In this document: positions 53,579-63,406 of the stretch, in pieces | How positions within the stretch are numbered: the stretch's first letter is position 1 | Layout: each line of letters opens with the position of its first letter | Assembly (NCBI GenBank): GCA_003402705.1 | Contig: QQNF01000003.1 | Coordinates: 62,001 to 126,000 of the forward strand | Source: Verrucomicrobiota bacterium | GTDB lineage: Bacteria; Verrucomicrobiota; Verrucomicrobiia; Verrucomicrobiales; V1-33 | Direction of reading: 5' to 3' | DNA: 64,000 bases | The notes under the pieces: model-generated | What the model saw: the letters and a program-made list of their open reading frames with translations, nothing else | The model's database searches: none | Told to the model about the DNA's origin: nothing | Translations under genes and position numbers: made by a program

Positions 53579-54898
53579 TCACCGCTTGATGCTCGTCACC
53601 GATTGCAGAATCACACTCACCATCATGTACGCCATCGTCCCCACCAGCAGCGCCATGATGAAAATAATCACCGGCGTGATCATCGCCATCCCCCGGTCAA
53701 TCGTCTTCTGCAATTCCTTGTCATAACGCTGCGCCGACCGCTCCAGCGAATGCTCCAGGTCCCCAGTCTGCTCCCCCACCGTGATCATGTCCGTCAGCAG
53801 CTCCGGAAAAAATCCCACCTTCTTCAGCGACCGCGACAGCGATCCCCCTTCCCCCACCATCCCAATCACCTTCTGCAGCAATCCCTTCAGATAACGGTTC
53901 ACCGTCGCATCCCGCGTCAACTCCAGCGCCCGCAGCAGCGGCAACCCGTTCCCCACCAGATTCGATAGGGTCTCCAGAAACTGCACGAAAAACCGCGCAC
54001 TGATCAAAGGCCCGAAAAACGGCAGGCTCACACTCTTCTCATCCCACTTCGCACGCCACTTCGGAATCTCCAGCAGCTTCTGAAATCCCCAGATCCCCAG
54101 CCCGATCACCAGCGCTATCGCCCACCAGTACCCAAACAGAAAATCACCAGCCTTCATCAGCAGCTTCGCCGCCGTCGGCAGTTCCTTCCCCATCGACTTC
54201 AAAAGCTGCGTCAGCTGCGGAATCAGATAGGACACAAACAGCAGGCTCACCCCGATCCCCGCCACCAGCAGACAAACCGGATAAATCATCGCCGTCGTCA
54301 CCTTCGCCTGCAGGTTCTGCACCGAAATCAGATACTCCGACTGGCGCTTCAGAATCTTCGGCAGCGCCCCCGACACCTCACCAGCCGCCGCCAGATTGCA
54401 GTACAATTCCCCGAACGACGGACTCGCACCTTTCAGCGCCGACGAAAAACTCGACCCGTCCCGGATCCTCGATCGCAGCAGCGCCGTCACATCCTTCACC
54501 GCCGACAACTCATCCCGCGACTCCATGATCCGCAGCGCCGGCTCCAGCTGCAATCCCGCTCCTAGCAAATCACTCAGCTCCTCCGTCATCATGATGATGT
54601 CAGCCTTCTTCAGCTTCACCGGCTTCATCTGCGCGATGTCCTTCGCCTTCGCCTTCGCCACCGCCTTCTCACTCATCGGCTTCCCAGCCTTGTCCAGCGG
54701 CGCGTCCTTACCCTTCCCCGCCGCCTTCGCATCCGCCGCCTTCGCCTCCGCCACCACATCCTCCTTCAGCTTCACCGCCACCGGCTGCAACCCGTTCCGC
54801 TCCAGCCGCCGCAGCGCATCCGGACGGTCCGTCGCATTCATCTCGCCAGCCGCTTTGCTGCCGTCCTGCTTGAGTGCCGTGTATGTGAAGACTGACAT
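53579..54898 (-). CDS. gspF: Type II secretion/type IV pilus inner-membrane platform protein (GspF/PilC)
   Basis: A 439-residue protein with two copies of the T2SSF helical domain (about 120-240 and 320-430) and three membrane helices, including the last (MITPVIIFIMALLVGTMAYM). It begins MSVFTYTALKQDGSKAAGEM as in the family. A Lys/Ala-rich linker of about 45 residues (with KAADAKAAGKGKDA and EKAVAKAKAKDIA) is inserted after the N-terminal region. It follows the GspE-type ATPase by 38 bases. Pilins are not encoded here. Confidence 0.93.
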   Translation of the reverse strand: MSVFTYTALKQDGSKAAGEMNATDRPDALRRLERNGLQPVAVKLKEDVVAEAKAADAKAAGKGKDAPLDKAGKPMSEKAVAKAKAKDIAQMKPVKLKKADIIMMTEELSDLLGAGLQLEPALRIMESRDELSAVKDVTALLRSRIRDGSSFSSALKGASPSFGELYCNLAAAGEVSGALPKILKRQSEYLISVQNLQAKVTTAMIYPVCLLVAGIGVSLLFVSYLIPQLTQLLKSMGKELPTAAKLLMKAGDFLFGYWWAIALVIGLGIWGFQKLLEIPKWRAKWDEKSVSLPFFGPLISARFFVQFLETLSNLVGNGLPLLRALELTRDATVNRYLKGLLQKVIGMVGEGGSLSRSLKKVGFFPELLTDMITVGEQTGDLEHSLERSAQRYDKELQKTIDRGMAMITPVIIFIMALLVGTMAYMMVSVILQSVTSIKR

Positions 54899-54936
54899 GG
54901 TTTGGACCGCTGGCGGTGTTCAGATGTTCTCCTCGT

Positions 54937-56742
54937 TCAATCCGGCTCCCCGATCATCATGTCGGCCGCCGTCGCACTAACCACTTCCTCCAGCGTCGTG
55001 TCCCCGTCAAAACACTTGTAGATCCCATACTCCCGCATCGGAATGAATCCCTGCTTCAGCGCCATCTCCTTCAGCTGCGCCTCCGTCGCACGCTTCGTGA
55101 TCAGATCCTCAATCTGCTTCGTCACCACACAAATCTCGTATATCGCCATCCGGCCGTGGAACCCGGAATGACTGCACGCATCACACCCGCCCGGCTTCGC
55201 CGTCATCACCCGACGGTTCTCCGGCGACCGGAAACCCACCGCCCGCAACTCCACCGCCGTCACCTCACCCGGCTGCCGGCACTTCGTGCACAGCTTCCGC
55301 ACCAGCCGCTGCGCCAGAAAGCACCGCACCGACGCCGCCACCAGAAACGGCTCCACCCCCATGTCGATCAACCGGCTGATCCCCGAAATCGCATCATTCG
55401 TGTGCAGCGTGCTGAACACAAGGTGCCCAGTCAGCGCCGCACGAATCGCAATCTCCACCGTCTCAAGGTCCCGCATTTCCCCGATCATCACAATGTCAGG
55501 ATCCGCCCGCAGAATCGACCGCAGCGCCGTCGCAAATGTCAGGTTGATCTCGCTCTTCACCGCAATCTGCACCACCCCCTCGATCTTGTTTTCCACAGGA
55601 TCCTCCACCGTGATGATCCGGCTGTCGATCGTGTTCAGTTCGCTCAGAAACGTGTACAGACTCGTCGATTTCCCCGAACCCGTCGGCCCCGTGATCAGCA
55701 CAATCCCGTTCGGCAGCTTCAGCATGTTGTCGATCACATTCCGCACCTGCGGAATCATCCCCAGCTTATCCAGATTGAACTTCTGCTGGTTCAGCAGCCG
55801 GAGGCTCACCGTCTCCCCTAGCACACTCGGAATCGTCGCCACCCGCACGTCGATCTGATTGCCGTCCAACTCCAGCCCGATCCGTCCGTCCTGCGGCAGC
55901 CGCCGCTCCGCAATGTCCAGCCGCGACATGATCTTCAGTCGCGCAATCACCATGTTCTGCAGCGCCTTGATGTTCTCAGGCACCGGCACATCCACCAGCA
56001 AACCGTCAATCCGGTACCGGATCCGCAGGAAGCTCTCCATCGGCTCCACATGAATATCCGTCGCCCGCTGAGTCAGCGCCTGACGAATGATCTGGTTCAC
56101 AAATTTCACCACCGACGCCTCATCGTCATCATCATCAATGATGTTCGTCTCCTCCCCCATGTCCAGCCCCTGCGTGTCCGCCAGATCCCGTCCCTTCAGA
56201 ATCGCCTCAAACGTGTCCGCTCCCACCCCGTACAGCTTCTGAATCCCCTGCAGCAGCCGCGTCCGGCTCGCCATGTGCCACTCGATCCGGCACGGAATCG
56301 CCTGCGCCACCGCATGCCGCGCATGGTAATTGAACGGATCATACGTCGCCAGCGCCAGCACCGGCTCCCCCTCCACATGCCCCTCAGGCACCGGCATCGG
56401 CTCTCCCTCCTCATCCATCTCCCCCATCATCCGCGCCGGATCCCCATACCACAACGGCAGCAACCGGTAACGCAACGCCACCGCCGCAGAACACACTTCC
56501 TTCAATCGCCTCGCATTCCGCGGCTTCAAATCACTCTCCCAGTGCAACCGCAGCCACTGACTCAGATTCCCCAGAAAATCCTCCTCCGGCATCAGCTGCG
56601 CATCCAGCAGATCGTCCACCACACTCCGCTGCGCCTGCGCCGACTGCGCAATCACCGCCACCACCGCCTCCTGGTTCTCCGCCCCCGCCGCTTCGGCAGA
56701 TCGAACCAGCATTTCATTCATCCGTTGGGCAAGCGAGGACAT
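54937..56742 (-). CDS. gspE: GspE/PilB-type secretion or pilus ATPase
   Basis: A 601-residue hexameric ATPase. Walker A GPTGSGKSTSLYTFL, the Asp box VEDPVENKIEG, Walker B-type DPDIVMIGEMRD and the His box TGHLVFSTLHTND are all present. Two CxxC pairs (CTKC near residue 490, CDAC) form the zinc site of PilB/GspE extension ATPases. An acidic linker (DDDDDE) precedes the N2 domain. The start at 56742 is chosen because upstream sequence looks non-coding. It forms an operon with the GspF gene. Confidence 0.94.
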   Translation of the reverse strand: MSSLAQRMNEMLVRSAEAAGAENQEAVVAVIAQSAQAQRSVVDDLLDAQLMPEEDFLGNLSQWLRLHWESDLKPRNARRLKEVCSAAVALRYRLLPLWYGDPARMMGEMDEEGEPMPVPEGHVEGEPVLALATYDPFNYHARHAVAQAIPCRIEWHMASRTRLLQGIQKLYGVGADTFEAILKGRDLADTQGLDMGEETNIIDDDDDEASVVKFVNQIIRQALTQRATDIHVEPMESFLRIRYRIDGLLVDVPVPENIKALQNMVIARLKIMSRLDIAERRLPQDGRIGLELDGNQIDVRVATIPSVLGETVSLRLLNQQKFNLDKLGMIPQVRNVIDNMLKLPNGIVLITGPTGSGKSTSLYTFLSELNTIDSRIITVEDPVENKIEGVVQIAVKSEINLTFATALRSILRADPDIVMIGEMRDLETVEIAIRAALTGHLVFSTLHTNDAISGISRLIDMGVEPFLVAASVRCFLAQRLVRKLCTKCRQPGEVTAVELRAVGFRSPENRRVMTAKPGGCDACSHSGFHGRMAIYEICVVTKQIEDLITKRATEAQLKEMALKQGFIPMREYGIYKCFDGDTTLEEVVSATAADMMIGEPD

Positions 56743-56925
56743 GGCAGAGAGCGTTGAATAAAGGGGAAAATCGGAAGCACCGCGACCGTAACCCGGCGCT
56801 GCCTTCGGACAACGGCATTTCTTCCCGCGTTCAATGTTGCGGACGGAATTTCCACCCATCTCCCCCTCCACGCCCCCCCTTCAATCCGGTTTGCTCACCC
56901 CCACCCACCCCCGCATCCATCCCCC

Positions 56926-57476
56926 ATGCCCCTCTCCCGCCGCCGCCTCCTCGCCTCCCCGACGGCCTCTACTCCGAAATCACCACCGAACGCGGCACCA
57001 TCATCGCCGAACTCTTCTACAACAAAACCCCGCTCACCGTCACCAACCACGTCGGCCTCGCCGAAGGCACCCTCGGCCCCAACCCCGGAAAACCCTTCTA
57101 CAACGGCCTCACATGGTGCCGCGTCGTCCCAGGCCTCGTCGTCCAGGGCGGCGACCCCACAGGCACCGGCAACGGCGACGCCGGTTACCTCTTCCCAGAC
57201 GAAATCCTCCCAGGCCTCCGCCACGACGCCATCGGCACGCTCCAGATGGGCAACCACGGCCCAGACACCAACGGCTCCCAGTTCTGCCTCATGCTCAGCC
57301 AGCAACACCGCCTCAACTACGAACACTCGGTCTTCGGCAAAGTCGTCCGCGGCCTCGACCTCCTCCCACTCATCCGTCAGGGCGACACCATGAAGGTCCG
57401 TATCCTCAGAATCGGCCCGGTCGCCGCCGCCGTCCTCGACGGGCTCATCTTCAAACTCGAAGCCTCTCTCCCCTGA
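56926..57476 (+). CDS. Peptidyl-prolyl cis-trans isomerase (cyclophilin), apparently frameshifted near its start
   Basis: The domain from about 56961 to 57476 is a complete cyclophilin: DGLYSEITTERGTIIAELFY, NHVGLAEGTLGP, RVVPGLVVQGGDPTGTG, MGNHGPDTNGSQFCLML and EHSVFGKVVRGLD. In that frame there is no ATG and the only upstream start is a TTG at 56754. A good start, MPLSRRRLLASP, lies in another frame at 56926; adding one C in the CCCC run at 56957-56960 would join it directly to DGLYSE. So a one-base deletion, real or an assembly error, is likely. The SRRRLL start could be a short export signal. Confidence 0.75.
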
Positions 57477-57502
57477 CAATTCCTAACCCAACCCGCGTCC
57501 GC

Positions 57503-58492
57503 TCAGTCCCCGAAAAGATTGCCCAGCCCGCCAATCAGCGACCCCTGATCGTTCTTCGCCGACCCCGCAGAATTCGCCAGCACCCGGTCCGCCAGCCGCG
57601 AAAACGGCAGGCTCTGCAGCAGCACCGTCCCGTGCCCTCTCAGCGTCGCCACAAACAATCCCTCGCCCCCGAACACCATGCTCTTCAGGTTCCCCGCACG
57701 CTGAATGTTATACTCAATCCCCTTCGTGAACGCCACCAGACACCCCGTGTCCACAATCAGCGTCTCCCCCTTCAACTCCTTCTTCATCACATGCCCGCCC
57801 GCATGAATGAACGCACGCCCCTCCCCGTTGATCTTCTGCAGCACAAATCCCTCACCTCCAAACAACCCGGTCCCTAACCGCTGCGCAAACGCAATCCCTA
57901 ACTTCGTTCCCATCGCCGCACACAGAAACGAATCCTTCTGACAGATAATCTCCCCACCCCATTCCCGCAACTCCAGCGGAATGATCTTGCCAGGATACGG
58001 CGCCGCAAACGCCACCCGCTTCTTCCCAGTCCCGTGATTCGTGAAATGCGTCATGAACAGGCTCTCCCCCGTCAGCGCACGCTTCCCCACCTGCTTCATC
58101 TTGTCCCAGAAATTGTTCGTCGGTGACGACCCGTCTCCCATCTTCGTCTCAAACCGGATCTCGCTGTCCATGTAATTCATCGACCCAGCCTCCGCGATCA
58201 CCGTCTCCCCGGGATCCAGCTCAATCTCCACAATCTGCATCTCGCTCCCGAACAGCTCGTAATCAATCTCATGCGCCGCCCCCGTCGCCCGCAGCGGCGG
58301 CGGCCCCACCCGCGCCGCCCCAGCTCCCGCCAGATCCGGCCGCACCACCCGCAACGGCTGCCAGTCCGCCATCCCTTCCTTCCACACCAGGGTCTCCCCG
58401 CTCACCGCCCCGCTGGCAATCAGCCCAGCTAATTCACTCTCCTCCGCGGTCAGCTGCTGACGATTCGGTCCGGAATAATAGATGGCGGCCAT
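57503..58492 (-). CDS. GYF-domain plus AIM24 (TIGR00266) family protein
   Basis: A 329-residue protein. The first 55 residues are a GYF_2/DUF4339 domain ([37 protein letters not shown]), a peptide-binding module common in Verrucomicrobiota and Planctomycetota. The rest is the double beta-helix AIM24/TIGR00266 domain ([79 protein letters not shown]). Its role is not established; mitochondrial AIM24 acts at membranes. The ATG at 58492 is the family start. It converges with the cyclophilin gene. Confidence 0.88.
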   Translation of the reverse strand: MAAIYYSGPNRQQLTAEESELAGLIASGAVSGETLVWKEGMADWQPLRVVRPDLAGAGAARVGPPPLRATGAAHEIDYELFGSEMQIVEIELDPGETVIAEAGSMNYMDSEIRFETKMGDGSSPTNNFWDKMKQVGKRALTGESLFMTHFTNHGTGKKRVAFAAPYPGKIIPLELREWGGEIICQKDSFLCAAMGTKLGIAFAQRLGTGLFGGEGFVLQKINGEGRAFIHAGGHVMKKELKGETLIVDTGCLVAFTKGIEYNIQRAGNLKSMVFGGEGLFVATLRGHGTVLLQSLPFSRLADRVLANSAGSAKNDQGSLIGGLGNLFGD

Positions 58493-58649
58493 GGTCTCGG
58501 ATTTTATTGGGTTGTCTCCGCTCACCATACGCACCTCCGCGCCCCGCGAAACGGTTTTCTCTACCCCCTCCCACCCTCACTCATGAAAAGCCCATGAACA
58601 GGCCGAGCATTGACGCCCCCACCCCATTTCCCTTACGCTGACGTTCCGC

Positions 58650-61600
58650 ATGAATCGCGCCGTGCCCATCCTGCTGTCTGCCGCCGCACTCCTGTGCCCG
58701 GCAACCGCCCCAGCACGCCCCTCCGCTCCTTACATCTCCGAAATCGTCGCCCGCAACACCAACGGCATCACCGACGAAGACGGCGACCGCACCGACTGGA
58801 TCGAACTCTTCAACCCCAACGGCCAGCCCTTCGACCTCACCGGCTGCTCCCTCTCCGACAATCCCGCAGATCCCGCCAAATGGGCCTTCCCAGCCCAAAT
58901 CTCCATCCCCGCTGGCGGCTACCTCGTCGTCTTCGCCAGCAGCAAAAACCGCGCCACCGCCGGCCTCCCGCTCCACACCTCCTTCAGCATCGCCTCCGCA
59001 GGCGAATACCTCAGCTTCACCGACGCCTCCGGCAACGTCATCTCCTCCTTCTCCCCTTCCTATCCACCCCAGTCCGCAAACGTCTCATGGGGCGTCATCT
59101 CCACCGTCCCATCCCTCCGCTACGCCGCCTTCAACTCACCCACCCCCGGCACCGCCAACAACACCGCCAGCGCCCCAGCCCCCCCAGTCTCCTTCTCCCC
59201 ACCAAGCCGCACCTTCCCACTCACCTCCTCCATCTCCGTCGCCATCACCACCCCATGGCTCGGCCCCGTCATCCGCTACACCACCGACGGCAGCGTCCCC
59301 AACGCAACCTCCCCCATCGTCTCCGGCCCCCTCACCATCTCCGCCACAAGACGCATCCGCGCCCGCGCCTTCGAACAAGGCCGCCCCGACGGCCCACTCC
59401 GCGGCGAATCCTATCTCGCTCTCGACCCCGCCGCCGCCGACTTCTCCTCCAACCTCCCCATCGTCCTCACCCACCTCTGGAACTCCGGCCCGCTCCCCAC
59501 CTCCGAAGCCCCGCGCGAAGGCACATGGATGATCTTCGAACCTTCCTCCCCCTCTTCCCTCTCACGCCTCTCCAACCCTCCCTCCCTCTCCGGCTACGGC
59601 CGCTTCGAACGCCGCGGCTCCTCCACCCTCTCCGCCGCCAAATACTCCTTCTCCCTCGAAGCATGGGACGAAAGCAACGCCGACCTCCCCATCTCACCCT
59701 TCGGCATGCCCGCAGAATCCGACTGGATCCTCCACGCCCCCTTCCAGTTCGACCGATCCCTCATCCGCAATAATCTCCTCTATCAACTCAGCCGCAACGC
59801 CGGCCGCTACGCACCACGCACCCGCTTCGTCGAACACTTCCACAGCACCGCCGACGCCATCGTCAACGGCGCCATCTCCGGCCCAGACTACTTCGGCGTC
59901 TACAGCTTCATGGAAAAAATCGACCGCGACGGCGACCGCGTCGATGTCGAAAAACTCTCCCTCCTCAACAACTCGGAACCCGAAATCTCCGGCGGCTACA
60001 TCCTCAAAATCGACCGCCTCGACACCGGCGACTCAGGCCTCGCCGCCGCCAACCAGCTCCTCGGCCTCGTCTACCCAAAGGAACGCTCGCCCAACCCTGC
60101 CACCATGGCCAGCACTCCCCAGAAAATCTGGCTCCAGAATTACCTCAACTCCATGTGGGCCGCTCTCAATGCCCCGGACTTCTGGAAACCGGACTCCGGC
60201 TACGCCAGATTCATCGACCCCGCCGCCGCCATCGACCACCACCTCCTCAATACCACAGCCAAAAACATCGACGCCCTCCGCCTCAGCGCCTACTTCCACA
60301 AACCTCGCTCCGCCCGTCTCTCCCCAGGCCCAGTCTGGGACTTCGACCGCTCCATGGGCTCCGCAGACGGCCGCGACCTCAACCCCCGCTCATGGCGCGG
60401 CGAAGGCGGTGACCTCGGCACCGACTTCTTCCACTACCCATGGTACGCCGAAATGTTCCGCGACTCAAACTTCTGGCAGGCATGGATCGACCGACTCGAC
60501 GCCCTCCGCAACGGCCCCCTCCACACCACCCGCGTCCACGCCCTCATCGACCAGCTCGCCGCCGAACTCAACCCCTCCCCTCTCCCCCCGGGCCTCGCCG
60601 CTTCCCCCGCCGCCCGCAATCAGCTCCGCTGGGCCTCCTCCACCTTCACCCCTCGCCCACCCAATCCCTCCACCCCCGGCACCGACGGCTCCTTCTCCGG
60701 CGAAATCGCATGGCTCCGCAACTGGTGGGCCGCTCGCCTCGCCTTCATCGACGGCCAATTCACCCGCCCGCCCTCCGCCTCCCCACCCCCAGGCACCGCC
60801 ACTCCAGACACCTCCGTCTCCCTCTCCTCCCCCAGTCTCTCCGTCCCTGGCGCAAAAATCTACTTCACCACAGACGGCTCAGACCCCCGCCGCTTCGACA
60901 CCACCCACGATACCCAGGAACCCTCCGTCACCTTCATCCCCGCAATCCACACCATCCGCGGCATCGTCCCTAACCTCCCCTTCCACTCCACATGGGGCTC
61001 CGCATGGCGCGGCTCAGACCTCAACAACAACGGCGACCACACCGACGACTTCGACGACTCCTCATGGCACGCCAACCCCTCTGGCTCCATCGCAGGCGTA
61101 GGCTACGACGACTCCACCGGCCCCTCCTCCATCAGCTACCTCCCCTTCATCGGCCTCCGCTGGCTCTCCGCCCCCTCCGGCGACAACTCCAGCGTCATGA
61201 AATCCGTCAACCAGTCCTGCTACCTCCGCATCCCTTTCCAAACCGACGCCGCTTCCCTCAACGACCTCGTCTTCCTCACCCTCCGCGCTCGCTTCGACGA
61301 CGGCTTCGTCGCCTTCCTCAACGGCTCGGAAATCGCACGCGCCAACCCGCCCCCATCCTACCCCACCACCCCGCTCGCATGGAACGCCGGCGCACGCGCC
61401 ACCAACGCAGACTCCAGCGCCATCCAGGAAGCCGTCTTCAACGTCTCCGCAGCCATCCCTCTCCTCCACCCCGGGAACAACCTCCTCGCCATCCACGGGC
61501 TCAACTACGGCCTCTCCAGCTCGGACTTCCTCTTCCAGGCCACCCTCGCCGGCGGCCCAGCCTTCTCCGACGCCCCGGAACCCTCCCCCTCCGCCATCGA

Positions 61601-62648
61601 ATACTCCTCCCCCATCCCCATCTCCTCCCCTACCATCATCACCGCCCGCACCTACAACCCAGCCACCCCCTCCGACCCTCCCACCCAGAACGGCGGCGGC
61701 TCCGGCAACGTCCCCAACGGCTCACGCTGGAGCGCCCCAGTCAAACTCCAGTACTTCCCAGGCACCATCCCCGCCTCCCCTCAAAACCTCACCCTCTCCG
61801 AAATCCTCTACCACCCCGCAAGTCCCTCCGCCTCAGAAACCGCCGCCGGCTTCCTCTCCGAAAACGACTTCGAATTCATCCGCCTCACCAATTCCTCCAC
61901 CTCCCCCATCGACCTCACCGGCATCCTCTTCACCGCAGGCATCTCCTTCTCCGCTGCCCCTAACCTCCAGAACCTCCTCCCCCCCAACGCCAGCACCGTC
62001 ATCGTCCGCAACGCCCGCGCATGGTCCGCCCGCTTCGGCTCCCTCTGGCCCATCCTCGGCGAATTCTCCGGCCAGCTCGACAACGGCGGCGAATCCATCT
62101 CCCTCCTCTCCGCCTCAGGCGAACCCATCGCCAGCTTCACCTACGACGACCGCTCCCCATGGCCCAACGACAGCCCTCGCGGCTTCTCCATCGTCCTCTC
62201 CCCCAATCTCCCACCAGACCACCCTGCCTCATGGTCCCCCTCCCTTGACCCCGGCGGCTCAGGCGTCCACTCCTTCGCCCTCTGGCGTCAACGCCACTTC
62301 CCAGACGCCCCAGACCCCTCAGAATCCCTCGCCCTCGCCGACCCCGACGCCGACGGTCTCCCCAATCTCATCGAATACGCCCTCGCCACCGACCCCGCAC
62401 GCCCAGGCCCCATCCCTTCCCCAGCCCTCTCCCTCTCCCCTTCACCCTCCCTCTCCATCGCCCGACGCATCACCTCCGACCTCTCATGGGCCCCGGAAGA
62501 CATCTCCTTCCCCTCCTCCCCTTCCCCCATCCACTCCCTCCCCTCCACCTCCACTCTCTCCACCTCCACAGAATCCGCCTCATGGCCCCTCCCTCCTCCC
62601 ACCTGCCCACACCGCCGCTCCCTCAGACTCCGCGTCCGGCTCCCCTGA
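58650..62648 (+). CDS. Giant exported CotH-kinase/lamin-tail domain protein 2
   Basis: A 1332-residue exported protein with signal peptide MNRAVPILLSAAALLCPATAPA. A lamin-tail domain spans 28-140 (YISEIVARNTNGITDEDGD). Chitobiase-C-like beta domains lie near 175-250 (IRYTTDGSVPNATSPIVSGP) and 710-780 (IYFTTDGSDPRRF). A CotH kinase region spans about 270-680 (VWDFDRSMGSADGRDL). A discoidin-like segment follows, then a further lamin-tail domain near 1045 (LTLSEILYHPASPSAS). The end has one Asp-rich motif (DPDADGLPNLIEYALATDP). It shares plan but not domain order with protein 1. The substrate is unknown. Confidence 0.87.
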   Translation: MNRAVPILLSAAALLCPATAPARPSAPYISEIVARNTNGITDEDGDRTDWIELFNPNGQPFDLTGCSLSDNPADPAKWAFPAQISIPAGGYLVVFASSKNRATAGLPLHTSFSIASAGEYLSFTDASGNVISSFSPSYPPQSANVSWGVISTVPSLRYAAFNSPTPGTANNTASAPAPPVSFSPPSRTFPLTSSISVAITTPWLGPVIRYTTDGSVPNATSPIVSGPLTISATRRIRARAFEQGRPDGPLRGESYLALDPAAADFSSNLPIVLTHLWNSGPLPTSEAPREGTWMIFEPSSPSSLSRLSNPPSLSGYGRFERRGSSTLSAAKYSFSLEAWDESNADLPISPFGMPAESDWILHAPFQFDRSLIRNNLLYQLSRNAGRYAPRTRFVEHFHSTADAIVNGAISGPDYFGVYSFMEKIDRDGDRVDVEKLSLLNNSEPEISGGYILKIDRLDTGDSGLAAANQLLGLVYPKERSPNPATMASTPQKIWLQNYLNSMWAALNAPDFWKPDSGYARFIDPAAAIDHHLLNTTAKNIDALRLSAYFHKPRSARLSPGPVWDFDRSMGSADGRDLNPRSWRGEGGDLGTDFFHYPWYAEMFRDSNFWQAWIDRLDALRNGPLHTTRVHALIDQLAAELNPSPLPPGLAASPAARNQLRWASSTFTPRPPNPSTPGTDGSFSGEIAWLRNWWAARLAFIDGQFTRPPSASPPPGTATPDTSVSLSSPSLSVPGAKIYFTTDGSDPRRFDTTHDTQEPSVTFIPAIHTIRGIVPNLPFHSTWGSAWRGSDLNNNGDHTDDFDDSSWHANPSGSIAGVGYDDSTGPSSISYLPFIGLRWLSAPSGDNSSVMKSVNQSCYLRIPFQTDAASLNDLVFLTLRARFDDGFVAFLNGSEIARANPPPSYPTTPLAWNAGARATNADSSAIQEAVFNVSAAIPLLHPGNNLLAIHGLNYGLSSSDFLFQATLAGGPAFSDAPEPSPSAIEYSSPIPISSPTIITARTYNPATPSDPPTQNGGGSGNVPNGSRWSAPVKLQYFPGTIPASPQNLTLSEILYHPASPSASETAAGFLSENDFEFIRLTNSSTSPIDLTGILFTAGISFSAAPNLQNLLPPNASTVIVRNARAWSARFGSLWPILGEFSGQLDNGGESISLLSASGEPIASFTYDDRSPWPNDSPRGFSIVLSPNLPPDHPASWSPSLDPGGSGVHSFALWRQRHFPDAPDPSESLALADPDADGLPNLIEYALATDPARPGPIPSPALSLSPSPSLSIARRITSDLSWAPEDISFPSSPSPIHSLPSTSTLSTSTESASWPLPPPTCPHRRSLRLRVRLP

Positions 62649-62748
62649 ACCCAATGTGACGAACTCATCACATTGTCCGTTTTCACATGCGGTGATTTCA
62701 TCGCAATCTCCACCTACCCCAACCGCCCGCTCCACGATTCCATTCCCC

Positions 62749-63384
62749 ATGATCTCCCTCCAGAAACTCTTCGGCAAAGACGATCTCTTCTTCTCCCTCC
62801 TCGAGGCCTCCGCAGAACAAGGCCGCAACAGCATCCACGGCCTCAACAACATCCTCGCCAAACCATGGGAGGAAACCAGCGTCACCGCCTTCCACCAATC
62901 CAAGGAAGCCGACAAACGCATCACCGACCAAATCAACCAGGCCCTCGTCACCAGCTTCGTCACCGCCCTCGAAAAAGAAGACATCGAGGCCCTCAGCGCC
63001 GTCCTCTACAGAATCCCAAAAACCGTCGAGAAATTCGTCGAACGCTTCGCCATCAGCGGCATCCTCGTCAAAGGCATCGACTTCTCACGCCACATCGCTC
63101 TCCTCAGCGCCGCCACCGAACAGGTCGTCAAGCTCATCAAAACCCTCCGCGGCCTCGGCTCCGGCCAGGTCGCCAAAGCCAAGGAATGCAACCAGCGCCT
63201 CCAGCAGATCGAAGGCGACGCCGATAAACTCATCCTCGAAATCCTCAAAGACCTCTACTCCGGTGCCCACGACCCCATCAAGGTCCTCGCTCTCCGCGAC
63301 CTCTACGAACTCCTCGAAACCGTCATCGACCGCTGCCGCGACGCCGGCATCGTCGTCATGCACATCGTCCTCAAAAATTCCTGA
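62749..63384 (+). CDS. DUF47 (PhoU-like) protein 1
   Basis: A 211-residue all-helical protein of the DUF47/PhoU-related family, starting MISLQKLFGKDDLFFSLLEA and containing EADKRITDQINQALVTSFVT, EKEDIEALSAVLYRIPKTVE and VLALRDLYELLETVIDRCRD with conserved Asp/Glu. Members usually accompany PiT phosphate transporters. The ATG at 62749 is the family start; upstream sequence to 62649 is non-coding. A paralogue follows after 22 bases. Confidence 0.92.
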   Translation: MISLQKLFGKDDLFFSLLEASAEQGRNSIHGLNNILAKPWEETSVTAFHQSKEADKRITDQINQALVTSFVTALEKEDIEALSAVLYRIPKTVEKFVERFAISGILVKGIDFSRHIALLSAATEQVVKLIKTLRGLGSGQVAKAKECNQRLQQIEGDADKLILEILKDLYSGAHDPIKVLALRDLYELLETVIDRCRDAGIVVMHIVLKNS

Positions 63385-63406
63385 CCTCCCCACCTCCCCA
63401 AGCGGC

